Positions 45,669 to 52,506 of a stretch of DNA of 64,000 nt are shown here, piece by piece. The stretch is taken from NCBI RefSeq assembly GCF_006704125.1, contig NZ_VIGH01000003.1:124001-188000 (forward strand), in the 5' to 3' direction. The notes under the pieces were generated by a model, which was not told the DNA's origin, searched no databases, and was given only the letters and a program-made list of their open reading frames with translations. The DNA comes from Rhodococcus spelaei (GTDB lineage Bacteria > Actinomycetota > Actinomycetes > Mycobacteriales > Mycobacteriaceae). Within the stretch, counting starts at the first letter, position 1, and each line of letters starts with the position of its first letter. The position numbers and the translations under genes are program-made.

Positions 45669-46605
45669 TGCTCACCTCCTGCTTCATCGCCTCCTCGACT
45701 CCTTCGGTTTCCCACTGCCCATAGCTTGTCTGTATGCCCTGAATCTGCCAGTCCTTGCGTCCATTAGCGGCGCGGCCGGCAACGATGGCGGCCGCGGCGC
45801 TCGGACTAGCAAACACATGGTTGCGGGTGAAGCGCATCGCCGAGCCATCGGGCGTCGGCACGAGCGTCCCATCGTGCTCCAGCTTCGCCCGCAGACCGGT
45901 GTAGCTGTGGCTCTCGCCACCGGTCCATTTCAGTCGTGCGCTGGAACCTTCGAACACAGTGAACTCGCCGTCGACCTCCTGAGCGGTCGCGGTGATGCCC
46001 AACTTCTTCAGTGCCATCTCGAACAGCGGAGAATCCGTCCGGGTATCGGCAGTTTCGAAGCTTGATCCCACTGAAGTCGCACGTGGTGACCGGAAGAGGT
46101 TCACCCCGAGCACCGGCAGCACAATCTTGGCCTGCTCGATGAAATACTCCATGTCCGACACGTCGGCCTCGGGCAGGGCGATCGGCGGTGGCGCAGTGCC
46201 ATTGGTGAGCCGAGCTCGACTTGCATGCAAGGCCAGCGTGATAAAACGACTCTCCAGGTAGCGGGCATGCGCCTTTGTCAGGTTGGTGTCTTTGCTGGTC
46301 AGCACGATGGCTCGATCCCAGAAGTCTTTGCCGCTCTGGTCTTCCGAGCGAGCGTGCTGGTACAGGCGCTTGCTGATGTCGTCACCTTCACCGATGTAGG
46401 CCATCTGCCCACCGAGACTGTCCGGGTCATCGCCGAGCAGGATGTAGATGCCGGTGCGGGTCGCCTCGGGACGCTTCAGGAGTGCAGCCAGGTCCGAACG
46501 TGGCGCAGCCACGACGTGACCGGTCCAGTTCATGATCTCGGCCGTGAGCAGACCACCAGGCGTGCCGTCAGCGAGGAACAGGCGAACCGATTTGCCGCCG
46601 CTCAC
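45661..46605 (-). CDS. GIY-YIG nuclease with DUF4357 domain
   Basis: A 314-residue protein. The GIY-YIG nuclease motifs are TGIYILLG (GIY at 52-54) and MAYIGEGDDISKRLYQH (YIG at 70-72, R80). The C-terminal part, including SYTGLRAKLEHDGTL and FASPSAAAAIVAGRAANG, matches DUF4357, which is linked to restriction-modification loci. Whether it cuts DNA itself or assists HsdR is unknown. Its GTG start overlaps the hsdS stop as GTGA, and its end overlaps hsdR. Confidence 0.88.
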   Translation of the reverse strand: MSGGKSVRLFLADGTPGGLLTAEIMNWTGHVVAAPRSDLAALLKRPEATRTGIYILLGDDPDSLGGQMAYIGEGDDISKRLYQHARSEDQSGKDFWDRAIVLTSKDTNLTKAHARYLESRFITLALHASRARLTNGTAPPPIALPEADVSDMEYFIEQAKIVLPVLGVNLFRSPRATSVGSSFETADTRTDSPLFEMALKKLGITATAQEVDGEFTVFEGSSARLKWTGGESHSYTGLRAKLEHDGTLVPTPDGSAMRFTRNHVFASPSAAAAIVAGRAANGRKDWQIQGIQTSYGQWETEGVEEAMKQEVSNE

Positions 46606-47807
46606 GATGTAGCCTCCACGGGCAGACGAGTGCGGCCAGTCAGGAGCTGTTGCATCATGCCAGTCTTGATGGCATGGGCTTTAATTAAACGGCGCTCAAA
46701 AGTCAAAATTTCAGCATCTACATCGGTGAGCGTCGACCTGATTGCAGCTTGCTCGTCGATCCGCGGAAGCTGCAGATCGAAGTTGCGTACCATCCCCGCG
46801 TTAAGGTTGGACTGCGTCCCTTGCTGGCCGAGCAATTTCACTTGGGGCTTAAGATGCTGTAGCCAGTAGTATAGGAACTCTCGGTCAAGCCTCGGACCCG
46901 TCTTTATTCCTAGAATTGCCTGACTTGACGCCACCCGCCCCACAGCGAGGCTACACTCACCAATCGATGCGTACATCGCATAGAGAACTACATCCGGTTC
47001 GTATAGCTTGGCCGAACTTGATGCAAGTCCATCCTCTGTGAGGGTATTTTCAGTTTGAGCGATATATTTTCCGCCTCGTGTCATATCGGAAATAGAGACC
47101 CAAGGAATGCCGCCTCCGTAGTACTTGGTGACAGATGAAAGCGGAGTGCCTCCACTCCCCATGCTGGCGACAGCTCCCAGCTTCGTCAACTCCCAGTCAT
47201 CACTAAATCCTGGCAGACGGGTGCGGCCGGTCAGGAGCTGCTGCATCATGCCCTGCTTGATTGCCTGCTTCTTGGCGATGAGGCGTTCGAGGGTCGTGAT
47301 CTGATCATCCGCTGCGTTTAGTGCGTCAACAATGCGATTCTGCTCAGCTCGCGTGGGTGTCGGCAGGGGCACGCGGAGGAGGTTTTCCTTCGTGAGATGC
47401 GCCAACGTCGCTTTTCCAACCACGGCTGATAGCTCGCCGGTACTGGCCCATCTTTCGAAGAATGCGACTAAGAGATTCGGATTATATTGCCCTTTCGACC
47501 GTAGTCTGTGGAGCGTGTTCAGGAAGTATGCTTCAGGGATCTCGTTGCTCCAAACTGCGGAACGCCCGATTTCACCACCCTCGCACATTAGAACGTCGCC
47601 AGTAGTTAGTCGCAGATCTCGAATGTCCGCACCTGTCAACGGAGCCACGATTGCCTCGCTGACCCGCACCCGTCCCCAGCGCACACCGCGATTATTGATG
47701 CACGTCTTGAGTTCGCCGCGATTCACTGCGGCGTCGAGTCGTTTACCGAGCTGCACCTCGAACTCGTCAGCAACAGTCGATTGCCGCCAGGCTAGCGTGG
47801 CCGTCAT
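46602..47807 (-). CDS. hsdS: Type I restriction specificity subunit
   Basis: A 401-residue HsdS with two target-recognition domains, so it should read a bipartite DNA site. Each domain is followed by the same conserved helix ending: AIKQGMMQQLLTGRTRLP in the centre and AIKTGMMQQLLTGRTRLP at the C-terminus. At DNA level these are matching stretches near 46621-46671 and 47212-47262, a route for swapping recognition domains. Only one hsdS is present and no inverted partner exists. The start overlaps hsdM as ATGA. GC is lower inside the recognition domains, as is common. Confidence 0.92.
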   Translation of the reverse strand: MTATLAWRQSTVADEFEVQLGKRLDAAVNRGELKTCINNRGVRWGRVRVSEAIVAPLTGADIRDLRLTTGDVLMCEGGEIGRSAVWSNEIPEAYFLNTLHRLRSKGQYNPNLLVAFFERWASTGELSAVVGKATLAHLTKENLLRVPLPTPTRAEQNRIVDALNAADDQITTLERLIAKKQAIKQGMMQQLLTGRTRLPGFSDDWELTKLGAVASMGSGGTPLSSVTKYYGGGIPWVSISDMTRGGKYIAQTENTLTEDGLASSSAKLYEPDVVLYAMYASIGECSLAVGRVASSQAILGIKTGPRLDREFLYYWLQHLKPQVKLLGQQGTQSNLNAGMVRNFDLQLPRIDEQAAIRSTLTDVDAEILTFERRLIKAHAIKTGMMQQLLTGRTRLPVEATS

Positions 47808-50278
47808 ACCTCGACCCCCATCGCGGAAAGATGGACTGCAACCTTCGCTTCGAGATATTGCAATTCAGCCTCCATGTCGCCGACTGTGTCCGTGTAGCGT
47901 TCTCCGAGTTGCTGAATACGAATAACAAGGTCGAGCGTAAGAGCTTCAACCTCGCCAGCCACGCGATGCACCACAACGGCCCGCCACTTGTCATCAAGTA
48001 CTAGCGTCTTAGCGTCTCCCTCGGTCAAATCGCCGTACTTCTTGAGTGTGGCGAGGTCGAGGTCGGCCTGTGCATCCTTGACGGCCTTCTTGGCGACGGC
48101 TTCGGCGTTGTACAGCTTAGTGGCGTGCTGCAGTGCCTTGACCTCGTCGGGGTCACCGCCGGTCTTGATCGCCTTCAGTCGCGCAGCGACGAGGACCTTG
48201 GAGATCTTGTCGTCGTCCATGGCGTCTGCAAGCAGTCCGTCCTCGACGGAGTGTTCTTCGATGTACTCCTCGACGGCGCGGGCGGCTTCCTCGGCGGCGG
48301 CAGTGAGGTCGTCAATCTTGGCCTGTTCGTCGGCGAAGTAGCGCGCCACGATGAGTGCCGGCGGGATGAGGTCCATCTTGTACTTGGTGGCGCTACGTCC
48401 CGAGCCGACAACCAGATCAGGCGTCTCAGTGAGCTTGCGCTCCTTGTCGTCGATGGTCTTGCGTGGCTTGGCCGCATTCAGCCAGCCGTCGGCCATGACC
48501 AGGTAGACGTCGTCGTGCATGGTGTCGTGCCAATACGTCATGAGCTGCTCGTAGATGTCATACTCGTCGAGCAGTGGCATCGGCTTGAAACGCTTGAGGA
48601 GATCGTCGCCGATGGTCGTAATCAGGTCGTTCGGCTTTGTGTCGGCAGTGATGCCGGCGAGCGCGTCGCGGTGCGTGGTGAACCAGTCCTCGATGATCCC
48701 GGTGGCTTCATCGCGGAGTTTGTGGAAGCCGGGTGCGTCGAAGATGGCCTGCTGTACGGCGCTGACGTCGATAGCCAGGCCGCTGTAGGCCGGACGATTC
48801 GCGGTGAAGATCTGGCTGCGGAGCGACGGGAAAGCATCCCAGTAGCTCTGGAGCACATCGAGATCGCGTTCCGGAATGCCGCCGTGCAGGTGGGCGCTGA
48901 GGTCTTGCAGGTCCTCGGGTTCGGAGGAGTCGATGTAGCGCGGGATGTTGAGGTTGTAGTCGTTCTTGGCGTCGGCGATCTCGCTCATCGGCACCATGCG
49001 TGAGTAACGCTCGATCTCGATTTGCTTGTTGAAGGTGTCGACAACCTTGTGCAGATCCTGGCTGCGCAGGCGGTTCTTGTTGCCATCCTTCACGAAGCCC
49101 TTGGAGGCGTCGATCATGAAGACGCCAGTGCGCGCCTGGGCGTTCTCCTTGTCGAGAATGACCACACAAGCCGGAATGCCGGTGCCGTAGAACAGGTTTG
49201 CCGGCAGACCAATGACGCCCTTGATGAAGCCCTGCTTCAGGAGTCGGGTGCGGATCGTGGCCTCGGCGTTGCCGCGGAACAGCACGCCGTGCGGCAGAAT
49301 GATGGCGGCCTTGCCGGTGCTCTTGAGTGAGGTGAGTGCGTGCAGCAGGAAGGCGTAGTCACCGTTTTTCTCTGGCGGGCGACCGTATTCGAAGCGGCCG
49401 TAGTCGTTCTCGAGGCCGTTGTTCCAGGACTTCACCGAGAACGGCGGGTTCATGACGATGTAGTCGAAGGTCCGCAGGTTGTCACCCTTGGTGAACTGCG
49501 GGCTGGTAATGGTGTCGCCCTTTTCAATCTCAGCGATCTCGTTGCCGTGCAGGATCATGTTCATCTTGGACAGCGCCCAGGTGGCGTTGTCCTTCTCCTG
49601 GCCGTAGATCGTCATGCCGCGCGGCGCCTCGGCGGCCGCCTTGAGGAGCAGCGAGCCGGAACCGCAAGCCGGGTCGTAGACCGTCTGGTCCTGACGCGTG
49701 TTCGGTCCGATGCCAACCACCTTGGCGAGGATGCGGGAGACCTCGGCCGGCGTATAGAACTGACCCTTGCTCTTGCCGGACTCGGTGGCGAAGTGGCGCA
49801 TCAGGTACTCGTAGGCGTCGCCGAGCAGGTCATCGCCCTCGGCGCGCGAACCGCGGAAATCGAGGTCGTTGAAGATGGTGACCAGCTTAGAGAGGCGGTC
49901 CTGCATCTCCTTGCCCTTGCCGAGCTTCTCCTCGTCGTTGAAGTCGGCCTGATCGATGACATTGCGCAGGTCGTTGGCTTCGGCGAGCTTGGCGATGATC
50001 TTGTTGAAGCGGTCGCCGATCTCCTTGTCGCCCTTGGCGGCGAGCATGTCGTCGAACGAGCCGCCCGCAGGTACCTCGATGAGGCTATTCGCGTCGGTCT
50101 TGGCCTTGTCGGACACGTACTTCACGAACAGCAGCGTCAGGATGTAATCCTTGTACTGGCTGGCGTCCATGCCGCCACGAAGCTGATCACAACTTGCCCA
50201 CAGTGATGAGTAGAGGTCGGACTTCTTAAGCGCCACAGCTGGTCTTCCTGTTGTGTCTGTAGGCATATGTGATGCCAT
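47804..50278 (-). CDS. hsdM: Type I modification methyltransferase with long C-terminal extension
   Basis: An 824-residue N6-adenine methyltransferase. The HsdM helical N-domain (DLYSSLWASCDQLRGGM, YILTLLFVKYVSDKAK) precedes the SAM motif YDPACGSGSLLLKA at about 201-214 and the catalytic NPPFSVKSW. Classical HsdM is about 500-530 residues. Here about 300 more follow, with predicted coiled coil near the end (AEEAARAVEEYIEEHS, AKKAVKDAQADLDLATLKKY), as in the larger HsdM subgroup. ATG 50278 begins the annotated frame and ATG 50266 is an alternative; neither has a clear ribosome site. It is the first gene of the operon. Confidence 0.93.
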   Translation of the reverse strand: MASHMPTDTTGRPAVALKKSDLYSSLWASCDQLRGGMDASQYKDYILTLLFVKYVSDKAKTDANSLIEVPAGGSFDDMLAAKGDKEIGDRFNKIIAKLAEANDLRNVIDQADFNDEEKLGKGKEMQDRLSKLVTIFNDLDFRGSRAEGDDLLGDAYEYLMRHFATESGKSKGQFYTPAEVSRILAKVVGIGPNTRQDQTVYDPACGSGSLLLKAAAEAPRGMTIYGQEKDNATWALSKMNMILHGNEIAEIEKGDTITSPQFTKGDNLRTFDYIVMNPPFSVKSWNNGLENDYGRFEYGRPPEKNGDYAFLLHALTSLKSTGKAAIILPHGVLFRGNAEATIRTRLLKQGFIKGVIGLPANLFYGTGIPACVVILDKENAQARTGVFMIDASKGFVKDGNKNRLRSQDLHKVVDTFNKQIEIERYSRMVPMSEIADAKNDYNLNIPRYIDSSEPEDLQDLSAHLHGGIPERDLDVLQSYWDAFPSLRSQIFTANRPAYSGLAIDVSAVQQAIFDAPGFHKLRDEATGIIEDWFTTHRDALAGITADTKPNDLITTIGDDLLKRFKPMPLLDEYDIYEQLMTYWHDTMHDDVYLVMADGWLNAAKPRKTIDDKERKLTETPDLVVGSGRSATKYKMDLIPPALIVARYFADEQAKIDDLTAAAEEAARAVEEYIEEHSVEDGLLADAMDDDKISKVLVAARLKAIKTGGDPDEVKALQHATKLYNAEAVAKKAVKDAQADLDLATLKKYGDLTEGDAKTLVLDDKWRAVVVHRVAGEVEALTLDLVIRIQQLGERYTDTVGDMEAELQYLEAKVAVHLSAMGVEV

Positions 50279-50303
50279 TTTACCATTTATTCGAACATAT
50301 GTG
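50264..50303. promoter_or_regulatory. Twin CATATGTG elements at the hsdM start
   Basis: CATATGTG occurs at 50264-50271 and 50296-50303, 32 bases apart (three helical turns), in an AT-rich stretch around the first codon of hsdM. They may bind the XRE regulator encoded upstream. Confidence 0.4.
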
Positions 50304-50437
50304 CGAAGATTGCTTACCTCGCCGTTTGATCGCGTCTCAGCATGCCAGAGGGCACCGACAATGCGGCTGATGTCAGGGTGTCGATCGGCAAGGCCGACAT
50401 GATGCGCAAGTCGACCACAGAACCCTGAGGCTGCCAG

Positions 50438-51112
50438 TTATCCTCGACGTTGTATTTCGGGTCCTGGTACCCCCGCGCGCACCACAATCGACAGCACGAT
50501 CCCCGCAGGGTAGCGGTCCGGAAAGTACTCCCAGCCATCATCGTCTTTCATCTTCCAATGGGCTTGAGACGATCCCTCCAGTGCCTGGGCCCGCACCGGC
50601 ACCATGAGGTCGACCTCCTCACCCGGCTGTGTATCAGGGATCGGCACCCGGTAAGGCGATCGTGGCACGCCGTAGCCACCTGGTGCCCCTTCCCGTACCA
50701 ACCACCGACCGATCCACGGCACGGTGCCACTGTTCCGTACTCGCCAGACCTTCTTGAAGATGAAGAATGGCGGCATGATCGTGCCGTCCGGCACCGTTAT
50801 GTCGGCGACGAATGTCGAGGCATCGCCGGGTATCGGGAAGCGCGGACGCGACGCGACCGGTTGACGCTGCCGTGGTCGCCAAGACGTGACGCTTTCGACG
50901 TACAGCCCGAAGGCCTGCCCATCGCCGTTGAAGCGGTCCTCGTAGAAGGCCACGATCGCCAGCCCGGGACGGTCTCGCCCCCGCTCGACATTGCTGAGGT
51001 GCCCCTTGGTGGTGCGCAGCTGTCGAGCTGCTTCGGTCAGCGTCATGCCGGCTGACTGGCGCAGGTATCGCAGTTGGTGTCCCAGTGCGGTCAGTGCCGC
51101 TCCACTGCCCAT
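50438..51112 (-). CDS. XRE-type regulator with an NBR1-like Ig domain
   Basis: A 224-residue protein. The N-terminal helix-turn-helix is LGHQLRYLRQSAGMTLTEAARQL plus TTKGHLSNVERGRDRPG (an XRE/HTH_31 type). Residues 100-215 look like the Ig-like domain first named from NBR1: DITVPDGTIMPPFFIFKKVW, RVRNSGTVPWIGRWLVREG, PGEEVDLMVPVRAQALEGS, AHWKMKDDDGWEYFPDRYPA. In eukaryotic NBR1 this fold binds other proteins. The gene is 159 bases upstream of hsdM on the same strand, so it is a natural candidate for the operon's controller, perhaps with the Ig domain sensing a partner or phage protein. Confidence 0.75.
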   Translation of the reverse strand: MGSGAALTALGHQLRYLRQSAGMTLTEAARQLRTTKGHLSNVERGRDRPGLAIVAFYEDRFNGDGQAFGLYVESVTSWRPRQRQPVASRPRFPIPGDASTFVADITVPDGTIMPPFFIFKKVWRVRNSGTVPWIGRWLVREGAPGGYGVPRSPYRVPIPDTQPGEEVDLMVPVRAQALEGSSQAHWKMKDDDGWEYFPDRYPAGIVLSIVVRAGVPGPEIQRRG

Positions 51113-51242
51113 ACCACCAGCATGGTTTGGAGTTCGCCCAACGCCAAGTACCCGGCCTACGTTCGCAATCAGTCGAAGTATCGGGTCGGAGTCACTGACT
51201 TATCTCGATGATCCGATAGACCTCAAACGCGAAGGCAATCCC

Positions 51243-51551
51243 ATGTCCACCATCGTCTCCCGTCCCAACAGCAGCCTTGTCGCCGCCCAAATGCCCGACA
51301 CCTTCACCCGCACCGAAGGCAGGGATCTCGCTCGTCTGCAAAACCGTGAGGTCGCCCGTGGCCTCATCGCTAGTACCCGCGTGCAGGCCGCTGGCATGGT
51401 CGCGGCAACTGGCCTACAGATCACCGGCATGCTCAGCCGCGAGGCAACATTTCAGAGCAACGGCGACCCCCAGGTGGCTGCGCGCCTCGATCACATCGTC
51501 GATTGCTTTGCTGAATACGTCGGTGCCGAAGTCGCCCGATTCCGCTTCTGA
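51243..51551 (+). CDS. Hypothetical protein at the head of the transfer module
   Basis: A 102-residue protein from ATG 51243 with GAAGG upstream. It is mostly helical (EGRDLARLQNREVARGLIAS, VAARLDHIVDCFAEYVGAEV) with a central Gly/Ala/Met-rich helix (VQAAGMVAATGLQITGML). I do not recognise a family. It is divergent from the XRE-NBR1 gene and starts the rightward half of the element. Confidence 0.55.
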   Translation: MSTIVSRPNSSLVAAQMPDTFTRTEGRDLARLQNREVARGLIASTRVQAAGMVAATGLQITGMLSREATFQSNGDPQVAARLDHIVDCFAEYVGAEVARFRF

Positions 51552-51648
51552 CCAGGAGGCAGTTCACCATGTCGTTGACAGCCCGACGTCCTGGTGTCGC
51601 GAGCTCGATCGCGCGTGACGTGCGGGACCGGATCGAAGGGTGGCCGTC

Positions 51649-51930
51649 GTGACCACCGTTGGCCTCGTGATCGAGTTCTGCGTCCTGTGGCTCGCCATGT
51701 GGGCGATCTGCATGGTGCTAGCCGTGGCGTTCATCGTGCTCATCATCGATCCGATCGAACAGTGGCTGGACCACCGCCGACAGGCTCGTAGGCGGGACGC
51801 CCAGGCGGCCGCAGCGATCGAACGCATCACCCTCGAAGCGGATCAATCGATCCAGCGCCTGGAATCCGCCTACACGCAGGCCCAGGCGTCGATGCGCCGT
51901 ATCGCCCGCGCACCGCGACACCCGACATGA
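51649..51930 (+). CDS. Small membrane protein with coiled coil
   Basis: A 93-residue protein from GTG 51649, chosen because GAAGGG lies at proper spacing; GTG 51640 is also in frame. One long hydrophobic segment (GLVIEFCVLWLAMWAICMVL and onward) is followed by an Arg/Gln/Ala-rich coiled coil. Its stop overlaps the next small membrane-protein gene as ATGA. Such pairs are common next to conjugation ATPases, but the family is not recognised. Confidence 0.55.
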   Translation: MTTVGLVIEFCVLWLAMWAICMVLAVAFIVLIIDPIEQWLDHRRQARRRDAQAAAAIERITLEADQSIQRLESAYTQAQASMRRIARAPRHPT

Positions 51931-52124
51931 GCGCCTCCGACCCGAAGTCGTGGATCGACCAGCTCGTCGGAGCGTGCCTCGGCCTCCTGGGCGGGGCGAT
52001 CGCGCTGTACTGCGCGGTCCAGGTCATCGAGGCGGTTCTGCCGTTTCTCGTGGCGGTCATCGGAATCGCCACGCTCACTGCGGGCGCCATTGCCGCGTTT
52101 CAGTGGTATCGCCAACGCTGGTGA
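51927..52124 (+). CDS. Small two-pass membrane protein
   Basis: A 65-residue protein with two hydrophobic segments (LVGACLGLLGGAIALYCAVQ and AVLPFLVAVIGIATLTAGAI). It is translationally coupled to the preceding gene (ATGA). It may help anchor the transfer ATPase encoded shortly downstream. No family recognised. Confidence 0.55.
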   Translation: MSASDPKSWIDQLVGACLGLLGGAIALYCAVQVIEAVLPFLVAVIGIATLTAGAIAAFQWYRQRW

Positions 52125-52199
52125 TGGCCAGCCGGAATAGGTGGGAAATCGCAATCTGTGACCGTGTTCCGGTCGGTGTTGTGGAATGCAGCAAAGTTA

Positions 52200-52257
52200 T
52201 TGACCGTTGCATCAATGCAAAGTTAAATAGATATATCGCACGTTGCATCAAAGCAAC
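52200..52257 (+). promoter_or_regulatory. Promoter of the transfer operon with two TTGCA-type palindromes
   Basis: A -35 TTGACC (52200-52205) and -10 TTAAAT (52223-52228) are 17 bases apart. TTGCATCAATGCAA (52207-52220) fills the spacer, and GTTGC-N6-GCAAC lies at 52242-52257. A protein bound to the first site would block polymerase. A third TTGCA-N4-TGCAA copy is at 57894-57907, before the XRE gene. Confidence 0.6.
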
Positions 52258-52293
52258 ACGAAACAATCCAGTAATGGGAAGGAGGGAATAGCT

Positions 52294-52506
52294 ATGTCAC
52301 AAACACGAAGAAATTCATGCCGCAAGAATGGCCGAGGAGAACGACACATCTCCATCAGGGCGGTCCGCCGCGACCCGCCCGATCTGCGCAAGCTGAGCCG
52401 CGCCGTGATCACCCTCGCGCTGGCTGAGGCGGAAGCCGCCAAACAAGCACAGGTGACCGAAGCCGCAACCCAGGACGACGCTGCGGCTGAGGTGTCCGAT
52501 GACTAA
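52294..52506 (+). CDS. Small basic protein ahead of the transfer ATPase
   Basis: A 70-residue protein from ATG 52294 with GGAGG upstream. The first half is basic (RRNSCRKNGRGERHISIRAV) and the second is a helix rich in Ala and Glu. Its stop overlaps the ATPase start by eight bases. It could be a DNA-binding accessory of transfer. No family recognised. Confidence 0.55.
   Translation: MSQTRRNSCRKNGRGERHISIRAVRRDPPDLRKLSRAVITLALAEAEAAKQAQVTEAATQDDAAAEVSDD

Noticed and set aside
46602-47807. Phase-variable hsdS by inversion
   Set aside because: There is only one hsdS, and the repeats inside it are direct, not inverted.
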